DNA of 40,000 bases, taken from the NCBI GenBank assembly GCA_012295275.1, contig CM022669.1, positions 6,824,989 to 6,864,988 of the forward strand, in the 5' to 3' direction. The stretch comes from Chrysomallon squamiferum (Eukaryota; Mollusca; Gastropoda; Neomphalida; Peltospiridae). The notes under the pieces were generated by a model that had not been told where the DNA came from, ran no database searches, and saw only the letters and a program-made list of their open reading frames with translations. Of this stretch, positions 13,021 to 24,930 are shown piece after piece; position 1 is the stretch's first letter; each line of letters starts with the position of its first letter. Both the position numbers and the translations under genes were made by a program.

Positions 13021-13136
13021 TATGTATGTATTTATTTATTTATGTATGAATGCATAAATGCATGTATCAGTCCATTTATTTATTTATTCATTTATTTATT
13101 CATTCATTCATTCTTTCAGTCATTCATTCTTTCGCT
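13021..13136 (+). repeat. TATG/TTTA/TTCA compound repeat
   Basis: Imperfect tetranucleotide units drift from TATG to TTTA to TTCA. Confidence 0.85.
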
Positions 13137-13464
13137 CGTTCATTTATTATGTCTATACTTGAACACACCAGAATATTTTTTGAGAAAATTCATCTTCTCT
13201 TTCTCTCTTTCTTTCTCTTTGTTTTCTCGCATTCACACGCTCCCGCCGCCCATTTTCAAGCTTGTAATTACGTTTAAAACATTCACGCATAAATAAGCGA
13301 CTTACGAAGTTCAAGCTCGGGTTAAAACTGTTTGATTTTCTTACCTCGTTAGACAGGACGCTAACACACGAAACAGACAACAAACTGCATCACCGTGAAA
13401 CGACACGAGACAGTCGAAATTGTGTGAGGACTGGAGGTGAACTGAAAATATCTCACTCGTTCTT

Positions 13465-13809
13465 TTTGTTTTGTTGTTGTTGTTGTTTTGTTGTTTTGTT
13501 TTCTATTTTGTTGTTTTGTTTTATTTTGTTATTATTTCTCTTGTTGTTGTTGTTCATTCATTTTCTTCATTCCCGAATCTTGTTGTTGTTGTTGTTGTTT
13601 TGTTTTGTTTTGTTGTTGTTGCTGCTGATGTTGTTATTATTGTTGTTATTATTTCTGTTGTTGTTGTTATCATTGTCATCATCATTTCATCATCATCATC
13701 ATCATCATCCCGAATCTCGTTGTTGTTGTTGTTGTTGTTTCTGTTTCTGTTGTTGTTGTTGCTGATGTTGTTATTATTGCTGTTGTTATTTCTGTTGTTG
13801 TTATCATTG

Positions 13810-13845
<36 letters not shown>

Positions 13846-14240
13846 CGAATCTCGTTGTTGTTGTTGTTGTTTCTGTTTCTGTTGTTGTTGTTGTTGCTGA
13901 TGTTGTTATTATTGTTGTTATTATTTATGTTGTTGTTGTTATCATCGTCATCATCATTATCATCATCATCATCATCATCATCATCCCGAATCTCGTTGTT
14001 GTTGTTGTTTCTGTTTCTGTTGTTGTTGTTGTTGATGTTGTTATTATTGTTGTTATTAGTTCTGTTGTTGTTGTTATCATCATCATTTTCATTATCATCA
14101 TCATCATCCCGAATCTCTTCTTCTGCCCCAGAAAAGTGTATGTTGTTATTATTGTTGTTATTAGTTCTGTTGTTGTTGTTATCATCATCATTTTCATTAT
14201 CATCATCATCATCCCGAATCTCTTCTTCTGCCCCAGAAAA
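13465..14240 (+). repeat. composite TTG/TTA/TCA higher-order tandem array
   Basis: The spacer CCCGAATCTC or a near match recurs at 13572, 13709, 13844, 13985, 14108 and 14213. It separates blocks of TTG repeats, a CTGATGTTG/TTATTATTG core and TCA repeats. Unit lengths are 137, 135, 141, 123 and 105 bp. The last 105-bp unit, which includes TCTTCTTCTGCCCCAGAAAA, is an essentially exact duplication. The long Leu/Val/Ser frame across it exists only because these trinucleotides contain no stop. Confidence 0.9.
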
Positions 14241-14696
14241 GTGTATAAATAAAATGATGTTCTCGCACAGATTTCTTTGTCGGAACTCTAAACTGAAATG
14301 AGGCTTGCAGAAAGTTTATTAGTTTTAAAACAGTGTATACAATTTATCAACACAGAACCTGTCAGATGCGTTCGAGCGTCTGTTATGACATGCACGTGTA
14401 AAATGCAAGTGTGCCGGTTTGGTGAATGTATTTTGTTTTCAGATCTCGGATGCGATGAAGTATTGAAAAAAAAAAGACATAAATGTATTTCTAATCAAGT
14501 TGCGCACGCTAGACTTGTGTGTTAATATGTAAAAATAAACAATGTTTAGTACGTTTTAATATAATCTGAATACAAATATAGGACAATAAAACAAAATAAA
14601 AAAAAAAGTATGGCAGTTTTAGAAATGTATACAGAAACGCGCACGTGCAGATTCTCACATAAAGATAATCAGAGAGAGTGTGTTTGCGTGCATACG

Positions 14697-14699
<3 letters not shown>

Positions 14700-14783
<84 letters not shown>
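14700..14783 (+). repeat. (GA)n microsatellite
   Basis: This is a pure GA array of about 84 bp. Confidence 0.97.
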
Positions 14784-14786
<3 letters not shown>

Positions 14787-15414
14787 ATCAAATAATTATA
14801 TCTGCAGATTAATATACCGAGTAAAAAATAAAAAAAAAATTATTATTATCATTATTATCATCATTATCACGAACATCATCACTATTGTTTTTAATTATTA
14901 TTATTATTACTATCTTCATCATCATCATTATAATCATTATCATTCACCACTCTTATTAAGCTCTGAAGATAATATTGGCGTTAACTAACTAAATAAAATA
15001 TCACATCTTTTATGCCAAAACGAATAATAAGAAAAAAGCGAAACAGACATTAAAGAAACATTAAACAAGAGAATTCTTCGATTGCTTCTAAATACGGCGA
15101 CAGTTCTAAGAAACCTTTCCATCAGTGTTAACATCAAAACAAAAATGTTCAAAGGAATCCATGCAATGAAAACAAAACACGTTATTTCACTATCAGGTTT
15201 TATTTTCAAGAAATTGCTGGTTCGAGGTGATCGATGCAAAAGAAAAAAAATTGAAAGCGTTTGGAAGAATAAAGCATGTCTTTGATTTATTTTCTGAATT
15301 TTTTATATATTTTTTTCTTCAGATGAATGAATGAATTTGCTAAACACTTTTAAAATGCTTCTTATACTAGTAATATTGAATATTATTAATGATTCTGCTG
15401 TTATTTTATTGATT

Positions 15415-15518
15415 ATTTATTTATTTATTTATATATTATTGTCGTCAACATCTTCATTATTATTATTATTATTATTACTATATTATTATTATTATTACTA
15501 TTATTATTATCATCGTCG

Positions 15519-15551
<33 letters not shown>

Positions 15552-15562
15552 ACATCATCATA
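15415..15562 (+). repeat. TTTA/TTA/TCA compound repeat
   Basis: TTTA units, then TTA triplets with interruptions, then TCA triplets. Confidence 0.93.
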
Positions 15563-16179
15563 TCATAACAATGAACTTCTATAACAATTCTTATCAATTA
15601 GAACAAAGGATTCCCATTGAACTGCTCCCACATAAAGGAAAATACGTAATATTGCATTTTATTAACCATCAGTGAGGTTTTCGTTGGAACGGGAAATAAA
15701 CCACTGAACTCACTGAAAAGCATCAACTCATTTCATTTATCATCACCACTCATAGATCGATTTACTTCATAACAGTAATCATTGATATCATCACCACCCG
15801 CTTTCTGTCCTGTGGCGTAACGAACGTCTTCATCTTTACCAAGCCGACGATGTTGTTCAGACAGAATCCCTGCCAGTTTATTAATAGTTGTACTCAGACA
15901 CGTGTTGTTAAACCTTGAAATCTTCCTACTGCATCATTAATCTGGTAGCCATGCAAGTCAGGTCCACTGTTTATCTAAACGAGGCATCTTTCAGATGTGC
16001 TGGCTGGAAGAAGTGAATTACGTACACAGATTAATTAAGACAGTCGCGGACTAAAATTAACTGAAGATGTCTAAAGATAGATTGTTTGTGGTGTTATTGT
16101 CAGCTGTAAAATCTTTGCTAGAAGTTTAATGTTGTAAATTGGTTCAGTCGTATACTGCAGTGTGTGCGTCTTTGTAGTT

Positions 16180-16526
16180 GTGTGTGTGTGTATGATGTTT
16201 TTATGTGTATGTAAGAACGTATGTGTACATATGTGTGTGTATATATATGTAGTAGTATACATATATGTGTGTATGTTCTATGTATTTATGTGTGTATGTA
16301 TGTATATATGTATGTGTGTATGTACGTGTGTATGTATGTGTATATGTATGTATGTATGTGTGTATATATCTGTATGTATGTGTGTATGTATGTGTGTATG
16401 TATGTACGTATATATGTATGTGTGTATATATGTGTGTATGTTTGTCTGTATGTATGTACGTACGTATGTATGTATGTATGTATGTATGTATGTACGTATG
16501 TATATGTATGTGTATATATATATGTA
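16180..16526 (+). repeat. TATG/TGTG/TACG tract, ~350 bp
   Basis: This is a long imperfect TATG array with TGTG, TACG and TATA interruptions. At least six open frames cross it on both strands, all Tyr/Val/Cys or Thr/His/Ile repeats and none credible. Confidence 0.95.
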
Positions 16527-16808
16527 GACAGAAAAGATTTGAGTGGATGGCATGCCATATCTGCAAACTGCTGTAGATGATTTCTGATTTGTTGACTTCC
16601 AGAAAAGAAAAGAAAAATCCTAATTAAATGTACTTTTCAGAGAGTTAAAAATAAACAACCTCCACCCTACCCTCATCACATATCAGCCGAGTCGGAGCAA
16701 AACTGCCACAGCGACGTCATCCGAGTTGTCTTATCAGCAGCTACACCTGCGGTATGACTGGAACTACGGTGTAGGTATCACATATAAAATTTCGCCTATT
16801 AATTCCTC

Positions 16809-17245
16809 TCTAACGAGGTGTCACGGTTATTTAGAAACATTCGAATGCGGTTGTCGTGTAGCAAAAGATTTATCTCTACGCGCAGTGTTAAAACTATTTG
16901 TACTTACAGTAGTATACTAACGATGTGTCGGTTTCTCCTCTGTGGTTGCCGGGGGTTACCGTGTGTATCAAATGATTTACTGTTATGTGCAGTGTTAAAA
17001 CTATTTATACACATATTTTACTAATGATGTGTCAGTTTATCCTGTGGGGTTGTAGGAGGTTACCGTATATCAAATGATTTACCGTTACGCGCAAATGTTT
17101 ATACTTTTACATCAAGGTGTCAAAATTACTCTAATTTAATAAGAGGTTGCCTTGCATCAAATGTTTTACTGTTATGGGTAATTTTAAAATTAGTTTGAGG
17201 ATGCTTGCAATAAAATGGCACTAACGAAATGTCACTGATATATCG
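16809..17245 (+). repeat. degenerate ~105-bp tandem repeat, four units
   Basis: Units begin with an ACTAACGATGTGTC-like string near 16809, 16916, 17020 and 17111, with a partial fifth at 17220. Each contains a GGTTACCGT-like motif, then ATCAAATGATTTACTGTTA, then GTTAAAACTATTT. Spacings are about 107, 104, 91 and 109. Short open frames of 64-68 codons cross it but are not conserved between units. Confidence 0.8.
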
Positions 17246-17301
17246 ACATTTTTAAAACTGGTGACAGTGATTGAAATCCCATCTGTTCATTATTTACGTA
17301 G

Positions 17302-17378
17302 TAAATAAAATAAAATGAAATAAAATGAAATAAAAATAAAATAAAATAAAATAAAATAAAATAAAATAAAAATAAAAG
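17302..17378 (+). repeat. (TAAAA)n pentanucleotide repeat
   Basis: TAAAA units with TGAAA variants at the left end, followed by GAAA units near 17420. Confidence 0.93.
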
Positions 17379-17762
17379 AAAAATTATATTAAATTAAATT
17401 AAAGAAATAAACAGAAAGAATGAAAGAAAGAAAGAAAAGATTAAAACAAAAAACAACAACAAATTTTTTTAAATTATTTCTGCGCAGAGTAAAACTGTTT
17501 TAAATTAAAAGTTCTCTATTTCATATGCGGTTTAATTTACACTTGGCAAACCATTTTTTTTTTTCCAGTTCACTGAAATATTATGAATCATCAGTTACGC
17601 TGACTTAAATATCTGTTATATGGAATATCTCCAGATGAAGAAAACAAATAAACAAAATAGCGTAGAAAAGGTTCGCTAAGGTCACGTGAACTTTTAAGTG
17701 CCGAGAGTATTAGTCATGATGCACAGCTATATCTATACATACATCTATCTCTATCCATATAC

Positions 17763-17778
17763 ATATATATATATATAT

Positions 17779-17809
<31 letters not shown>

Positions 17810-17812
17810 TAT
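17763..17812 (+). repeat. (TA)n then (TTTA)n
   Basis: A short TA run passes directly into TTTA units. Confidence 0.93.
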
Positions 17813-18309
17813 ATGTCTATGTATCTCTCACCTTTTTACTCTTCTCTCTGTCTTTTTCTCCATTTATCTGAGTGCCTAATAAAAAAGTAGGATAACATAT
17901 TATATTTCTATCGAACATAAAAAAAGAGTTGTTATGTCTTATGGTTTCTAAGATAAACGAAAAAGATGTATCTTAAACGAATAACATAAAAAGTCGTAAT
18001 AGACTGATTCGTTTTTGTAGTGTACACAGGTACTCAGTCTTTTAATGTCATTTAATAAGATGGCTCAGTACCTCCGCTATTAATTGTGTGATTTTTGACT
18101 TTAATAATATTTAAATAATAATAATATCTATCATATATCAACGACAACTATACGAACATTTGTTATTTAAAACAATTAAAATAGAATGGAAAAGAAAAGA
18201 AAAGAAATAAAAACAGAAAGTAAAAGTATTATTTTAGAACAAATTAAAACTGTTTTTAATTAAACGTTCTCAATTATATCTTACTGTTTCTCACTTGCAA
18301 ACCAGCAAT

Positions 18310-18720
18310 AGTATTAAAAATAACATAAGTAATGGTAATAGTAATAGTAATAGTAGTAGTATAGCAATAGTAGTACCAGTAATTTTAGTAATAGTAGTAG
18401 TATAGCAATAGTAGTACCACTAATTGTAGCACTAGTAATAGTAATAGTAGCAATAGTAATAGTAGTAGTAGTAGTAGCAGTAGTTGCAGTTGCAGAAATA
18501 TTACTAGCAACAGTAGTTGTAGTAGTGAGAGAAGCAGCAGCGACAGACATAGTAGTAGTAGTAGTGTAGCAATAATAATTGTAGTAGTAGTAGTAATAGT
18601 AGTAGCAGCTGCAGCAAACGTAGTAGTCGTATTAAAGTAGTAGTTTTAATAGTAGCAGTAGCAACAGTAGTATTAGTGATGTTAGTAGCAGTTACACTAG
18701 CAGTAGACGGTACAATAGTA
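18310..18720 (+). repeat. AGT/AAT/AGC trinucleotide-rich tract with 41-bp duplication
   Basis: This is a long imperfect tract of AGT, AAT and AGC triplets. Within it, a segment containing AGTAGTATAGCAATAGTAGT is repeated with a 41-bp offset (ATAGCAAT at 18361 and 18402). Minus-strand Thr/Ala/Leu-rich translations are composition artefacts. Confidence 0.85.
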
Positions 18721-18779
18721 CTTGTACAATCAATCACATGTATATGCATACGATTTCGTAAAAACAGATCACTCACGCA

Positions 18780-18920
18780 CACATAACTACATACACACAC
18801 ACACACACTATTATGCACAAACACACACACAAGTACATATAACCATGTACACAAAATAAATATATATAATGCATACAGACAGACATACATACAGACAGAC
18901 AGACAGACAGACAGACATAC
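18780..18920 (+). repeat. CA-rich and (ACAG)n tract
   Basis: CA dinucleotides around 18793-18833, then a pure ACAG run at about 18890-18915. Confidence 0.9.
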
Positions 18921-19889
18921 GTAGATACACTCACTGTTTACAAGTGCATTTATTTCACGACCTTTTAGCGAACTCGTGTCCCACATAGACATCCAAGCAC
19001 TGTCGTTACGTCAGAAACAACAATAACAAAACCAAAAATAATAATAATACAAACAGCAGTACAGCGTTCAGTGTATGTTGAATAGAGTCCGCGTGCTATT
19101 GAAAAACCGCTCTAGAACGAACAAAACAGCGCTGGTATACAAATATGACAGTGACAATGTGTATGTTATTTATTAAAGCCGTGTAGAATATTTATTATAG
19201 GTGTTGTGACAGAGTGAATCGCTATGTGAGCTTTCAACAGTCGGCGATAACACACTTGTATTTGAACAGCCGGCAATAAAAACTAAGGCCACGGCTGAAG
19301 GAGAAACTGTATTGGATCAAACGACTTCTTTTCTTATCAACGTCGTTGCGAAGGACGCAGACGTGACCACGTATAATTTTTCAAGCAGTAAAGTTTAAAA
19401 GGTTTACACCGTCAGTTTTGGTAATTTCGTTGTTTTCCTTTTTTCGTGTCAAGAAAGGAAAACCAAAAAAAAACAACAACAAACAAACAAACAAAAAGCA
19501 AACGGGATAGCGCGAATCTATGTGTTTTCGTGGATACTCTGATTTCAGATAAATGAACTCGCTGGTTTGAGATGCTGAAGAATTTTTGACGGTACGTAAA
19601 AATCTTTGATGTTAAAATTAGAAAGTGAAAGATGAACGGATCGTAACTGTTTTTAATTCGCATATTTGATATGCATTAGAAGGTTTAGAATCAGTAGGTT
19701 TAAATTTATTGAACAGTTTCAATAATTTATGTTTCTGTTGCTTTACGAATGAAACAAAGTGACGTGCGTGTTTCCATCTAATTTGTCAATCACATGTATA
19801 TACCTGCTTATAATTATTGTATTCGAATTTGTGAATGTCTTTGGTCAGTACTCTCTGACAGATATATCAGTAGCTTTAGTATGAAAATG

Positions 19890-20000
19890 TATTTATTTAG
19901 TTTTATTTTATTTTATTATTTATTTATTTTTATTTATTATTATTATTTTTATTTTTTTTTTTTATTTTATTTATTTATTTATTATTTATTATGGTTGTTT
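19890..20000 (+). repeat. TTTA/TTA T-rich tract
   Basis: These are imperfect TTTA and TTA units. More poly(T) follows to about 20045. Confidence 0.9.
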
Positions 20001-20404
20001 TTGGTTTCGTTTTTTTTTTTTTGTTCTTTTTGTTCTTTTCTTTTTGGAGGGGTAGGCGTATATGGTTACTGTTGTTTTTTATCACGTTAATGTTTTGTTT
20101 TTTTTATATATAAAAAAAATAATAACTAGTTTCTGTTTTATGACTGTTTTAACATTTGCTTTGAAACTTGATAAGGTCAATAACATTTCCATTTAAATCA
20201 GTTTGATTCTCAGTTGACACTTTTATCTCGACGAACAACGAGTCCATTAACAAGTGATCGATTTCTAAACGCGACCACATTTCATAGTTTATGTTACTTC
20301 GAAAATGGTGCTGTCGTTGCAGTCTACGTAAACAGAACAAGAAAAATCTCGACTCTAAAAAAAAAAAAAAAAAAAAAAAATTCGAATCTTAGAAATCCCT
20401 AGCG

Positions 20405-20475
20405 TAAAAATAAATAAAAATAATAATAAAATAATTTTAAAATAAATAAATAAATAAATAAATAAATACAAATTA
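20405..20475 (+). repeat. (AAAT)n tract
   Basis: AAAT/AAT units follow a poly(A) run at about 20358-20380. Confidence 0.9.
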
Positions 20476-20560
20476 ATAAATTAAAAAGAAATAATACAAA
20501 GACGCGACCATCCATCTCTGTATTTTCCCTTTTCAACGATCTTTTTACAATTAAATTTTT

Positions 20561-20562
20561 TA

Positions 20563-20619
<57 letters not shown>

Positions 20620-20668
20620 TTGTTATTATTGTTGTTCCTGCTGTTATATAAATTGTTGTTGTTATTGT

Positions 20669-20724
<56 letters not shown>

Positions 20725-20765
20725 TTGCTACTACTATTACTAATACTACTACTAGTAGTACTACT
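20561..20765 (+). repeat. (TTA)n and (CTA)n compound repeat
   Basis: TTA triplets at 20561-20620, TTG interruptions, then CTA triplets at about 20669-20762. Confidence 0.96.
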
Positions 20766-21059
20766 GTTGCTGCTACAAAACATTTCATCTTGAATGTTAT
20801 ATTCATGACAACAGTGGCCTAGTTACCCCTTCTTGTAAAAAAAATGGAACTTCCCTGTTCGCATTCATTCAAATCTTTTCTAATGTGTTGTGTGAATTAT
20901 TTAATGAGATGAGTTGTAAACAGTCCATTCCTTATTTGTAGTGTTAAGATTTTGCAGATTGAAAAGAAGTGAGTTTTAAAATAAGAATTTTATTTACATT
21001 AATCTTATCTGCAATGTACACGTTGGCAACTCTATTTTAAAAAACCCAATAATAATATT

Positions 21060-21100
21060 TTTTTATTATTTTTATTTATTTATTTATTTATTTATTTATA
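21060..21100 (+). repeat. (TTTA)n microsatellite
   Basis: TTTA units follow a short TTA stretch. Confidence 0.9.
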
Positions 21101-22828
21101 TAGCTTAAATAACGGTCATCGATAATAACCGTAACATATATAACTCACCCAGCATGAAATAACGGTCGTTATAAACATAACCTACATCAAATAACATTTT
21201 AGAATATAACCAAGCATATGTGTGTGATCGTGTATGTGTATATGTAGGTGTGTATGAGTTTGAGGTTGTGTGTGTATGCGTATGTGTCTATGAGTGTGAG
21301 TGTCTGTGTGTGTGTGGGAGTCTGCATGCATGCTTTTAGGAAATGTTTTATTTCTAAAAGTTATTTGTTCTCTAAATTCTGAAGTTTAATACTGGATGTA
21401 TTATAGGCTAATGACGTCACATTAGTTTATTAACAAGATTTATCTAGTTTTTTATTACGATCTATCGTTAGCAGTCAATTACTTATGCTGTATAGACTTT
21501 GTTTCACTATGCTATTGAATATCGATACCGTGTTTGTATTTCTAAACTTTGCAACGGCAAACAGTTGAAATATTTAAAAAATGTTTTTGTTGTTCTTCCA
21601 AGAAACACCAGTAGAAAGGAATGTGTTACAAGTTTACAGCAAATTCACGGCTTTGAATCACATATTGTGAAGTCTTCATTGAAACAAACCTAGGTATTTC
21701 TTAATTTTACGTATGAAATTTAATCCAAAAAAAAAAAAAAAAGCCAGAAATCTTTTTCGATGCTTTAATATTTATGGTTTTAAGACCTTTTAATCTGTAT
21801 CCAACACAGTGTTAATATATATTTGTAGATGATTTGGGTTTTTTTTTTTTTTTGTTTATTTGTTATTTTGTTTTTTGTTGTTTTGTTGTTGTTGTTTGGT
21901 TTTTTTTTTATGTTTTAATCTTTACTAAAAAAAAATAAAGTGTGAGATGTCGTTTTCGTTTATTTCTGGGGGTTTTTATAACAGAAATTTAAAAAAATTA
22001 TAAAATACAGCACTTGACTGGATGCCTTTTTGAGGATAAAGAATGATACTGGCAGTCTATTTGTTTAATTTTAATTTTCTTTATGGTCGTTGTTATGATG
22101 GTGGTAGTGGTGGTTGTCGTTATCGTTGGTGTCGCGCATTCTGGTTTACCAGTTTGGTAACATACGTATAAAATAAGAAAACGTGCAGCTGTTCATTAAA
22201 ACTGGACACGTCTGCTACAATCTCTTATATAAAACTCTGAGACTGTTAATACTAAAATGCACTAGTTAAATAAACGTTCATCCTTTCTTTACATTACACA
22301 AACACTTCCTGCATGACCAGCCTGCTGGTTCCGCTTTAGTTAATGAAGTTTTCTTCATCTGTAGACAGAGAACATCAATGATTCATTACATTAATAATAA
22401 AACCATCTCTCACGTGTTAGCCAATCTTGTGTTGAGTTCTTCGTCTGAAAAGACAAAGACCAGATAGAATCCGGCGTCAAAAAATTGTTTACCATTCCGT
22501 GGGATTTGAAGTTGACTTTGATTAGAATTACAATGTGTAAAACACACATTGTGAAAACGTTTTTGTAATTTGCCAGGTACGTGCTTTTCTGTATTGCCAG
22601 AAGTTGTTAAGAACGCTGATGGAGTCACGTGGATCTCCATTATTTATGTTGTTTCCTTAGTGTTGTTGTTTCTGCTGTTATTGTCATTGTCGTCGTTATC
22701 GTTAACACGATTATTTTGCATTTTGTTTTTAGTCAATATTTGGGATCAGTGTTGTATATTTTATTTATTAGTTTAAAAAAATAATATTTCTTCTTCTTCT
22801 TCTATATATCTCTCTCTCGCTCCCTCCT

Positions 22829-22832
<4 letters not shown>

Positions 22833-22899
<67 letters not shown>
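22833..22899 (+). repeat. (TG)n microsatellite
   Basis: This is a pure TG array of about 67 bp. Confidence 0.97.
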
Positions 22900-22900
<1 letters not shown>

Positions 22901-22982
22901 TGGTACCTGTATTTATCGGCCCCAGGGATGAGAGGCCAGCCCAGACATTCAGACACGTTTCCGAAGTCCCCATTGTTTTTCA

Positions 22983-23261
22983 ATGGACAGGACACCGACT
23001 GAACAAGGACGCGGTCGGCATTTTTATTTCTCTGCTAAAGCGGACAGTTATACCGAACTGGATTTGTTTTCTCCCAAATCAATACGACAGCTTTATACGA
23101 TATTTTTAAATATGGCGTCGCTCATTTCCTGTACTGAGCAGTGCATACCGGAAGTATTGTTTTTGTTGAATCATAAGAATATTCCGGCCAAATCTTGCGA
23201 GTTCAAACCATTTGTGCTAATTTTGATAATTCAAACATTCAACGTGCATCTTTATTTTTGA
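22983..23261 (+). CDS. unrecognised 92-codon open frame
   Basis: This is one of the longest non-repetitive ATG frames in the window, in a locally GC-richer patch just after a TG repeat. An internal ATG at 23113 (AAATATGG) has A at -3 and G at +4, giving a strong Kozak context and a product of about 49 residues. A poly(A)-type AATAAA follows at 23423-23428. No domain, signal peptide or homology is recognisable, and a second open frame overlaps it in another register. It could be a first exon, a small gene or chance. Confidence 0.15.
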   Translation: MDRTPTEQGRGRHFYFSAKADSYTELDLFSPKSIRQLYTIFLNMASLISCTEQCIPEVLFLLNHKNIPAKSCEFKPFVLILIIQTFNVHLYF

Positions 23262-23422
23262 TAAAAATATGTTTTATTTGCACAATCCACCGGTTTTGTA
23301 AAATGAACGTCTTGATATGTTTTTGCAAAAATATGTTTTCCACCAATGAAAGAATATGTTTTAGGTGAATATGTTGCTAAGGCAACGCCTGTCCACGACG
23401 ATTTATGTTTATGGTGTAAGTG

Positions 23423-23428
23423 AATAAA
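23423..23428 (+). terminator. AATAAA hexamer with GT-rich downstream sequence
   Basis: GTGAATAAAGATTG is followed by T-rich and GTCTGT/CTGGTG stretches, as in animal poly(A) sites. It would only matter if the open frame upstream is expressed. Confidence 0.15.
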
Positions 23429-23546
23429 GATTGTTATTTTTTAAATGTCTGTAAATCTCTGGTGATAGGACGGACACCTGTAATACTGGGACACGTTTGA
23501 TCAGCTGTCCCAACAATACACGAATACTATATGTGTCATTCTGTAT

Positions 23547-23602
23547 TATTCATGAATGCAAAAAATGAATCTGCAATTCCCACCTGAGTTGTCTGTCTGT
23601 TT
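23547..23602 (+). repeat. 56-bp inverted repeat, left arm
   Basis: This arm matches the reverse complement of 26637-26692 at 53 of 56 positions by eye. It contains TATTCATGAATGC and CAATTCCCACCTGAGTTGTC. Outside the 56 bp the two copies do not resemble each other. It may be a terminal inverted repeat, a dispersed short element or a conserved regulatory block. Confidence 0.85.
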
Positions 23603-24782
23603 AAAACTCCCAGTAAAATAAAATGATACTTTTTTGAAATTTCATTTTATTTTTTATCTTTTCTTCTTTTATCTCCATTCTTGTATCCAAATTGTACTAT
23701 GTAAATCCAAACGTAAATATGGTATCCGTTAATCTGAGAATTTTTGTTTTCTTCTTATCGAGAAAATTTTACCTAATATTTTTATTAAACTGAGATAGGA
23801 TTACAAATGTTCTATTCTTAATTCGTTTTATGTTATTTTGCAATGAAAAAGAAATATTGCGATAAAAAGTCTGGTAAATTTTTATAATAACTTATTCATT
23901 TGTCATGAAAAAATGAAGTAAGAATACCGACATTTTTTTTTTTCTTTAAAGTATTATCTACATACGACTTAACTTCACGAATATAGAAGAAAAATTGATA
24001 ACATCTTTCCATTATCAAAGATATATTTTTATAAACAAATAAAATGAGTTACTCAGGAGTGTAATGTATATAAGACATATCTTTAAGTATAACACATTAG
24101 CAACAATAGGTGAGCTATTTAAAATCTATTATCAAGTTCATTTTAGAACATGTCGTTATACTAATGACACCAAACAACTGAAATCATAAATTATCTGTAT
24201 GTAATCGATACCTTCACAACTGGATTTCATTTTCTTTACTACCAGACCATAAAGTTTACGATATTCAATAAGTACATTATTAACACAACAATGTCGACTA
24301 TGGTACCGTTACTGACCTAGTTTTAGAGACTTTGAAGAGCACTTACGTAAGTTTTGTGTAGATGTTTCTGGAATCGTTATGTTTGTGACGCTTATAAAAA
24401 TCGACCGTTAGTTCATGCTCTGGGTAAGTAATATTTTAAACGGTTTTAAACGACGACCGTAATTTAAGTTATATATAATACTTAGTGTCAGGTTTTGAGT
24501 GACAAGACTCGAACAGAAAGTAGATAGAGACACTTCAATAAGATTAATTCTTTAGATACACTGGTGTGTTGTTGTTTTGGGGGGGAGGAGGGGGTTGTTA
24601 CTGTTTTGAAACATTTTGTTATATATCAACTTGAAGTGTTGTATTATACAGCGTAAGTCAGTTTTATAGAAATTTAGTGAGTAAGCATTTTTTTTTTTTT
24701 AAATAAGTTGAAGTAAAATAAATTAGTTTTTGAAAGTTTAATGGTTGGTTTGTTACCGCGGTTTTTGTCATTTAAGTTTCTT

Positions 24783-24930
24783 ATTATTATATTGTTGTCG
24801 TTGTTGTTGTTGTAGTTGTTGCTCTTATTATTATTATTATTGTTATTATAGTTATTATTATTATTATTGTTGTTGTTGTTGTTGTTGTTGTTGTTAGTAT
24901 TATTATTATTGTTATTATTATTATTACTGC
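24783..24930 (+). repeat. TTG/TTA compound repeat
   Basis: These are interrupted TTG and TTA triplets. Confidence 0.93.

Larger units (their letters stand above)
14241..18309. other. non-coding, AT-rich region
   Basis: Simple repeats and the 105-bp tandem array dominate. 14,241-14,690 and 15,660-16,150 are unique sequence in which I see no exon, RNA gene or mobile element. Confidence 0.6.
18921..22830. other. non-coding, AT-rich region
   Basis: The only notable open stretch is at 19213-19398 on the + strand, 61 codons after an acceptor-like GTGACAG. It starts SESLCELSTVGDN and ends at TAA. The composition looks protein-like, but there is no recognised family and no companion exon. The rest holds repeats and unique AT-rich sequence. 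Confidence 0.5.

Noticed and set aside
13471-14301. 276-codon open frame on the + strand
   Set aside because: It is Leu/Val/Ser/Phe repeats from TTG, TTA and TCA triplets, which contain no stop in this frame. It has no domain and no coding bias.
16162-16580. Several 90-121-codon frames on both strands
   Set aside because: All are translations of the TATG/TGTG repeat (Tyr-Val-Cys or Thr-His-Ile patterns).
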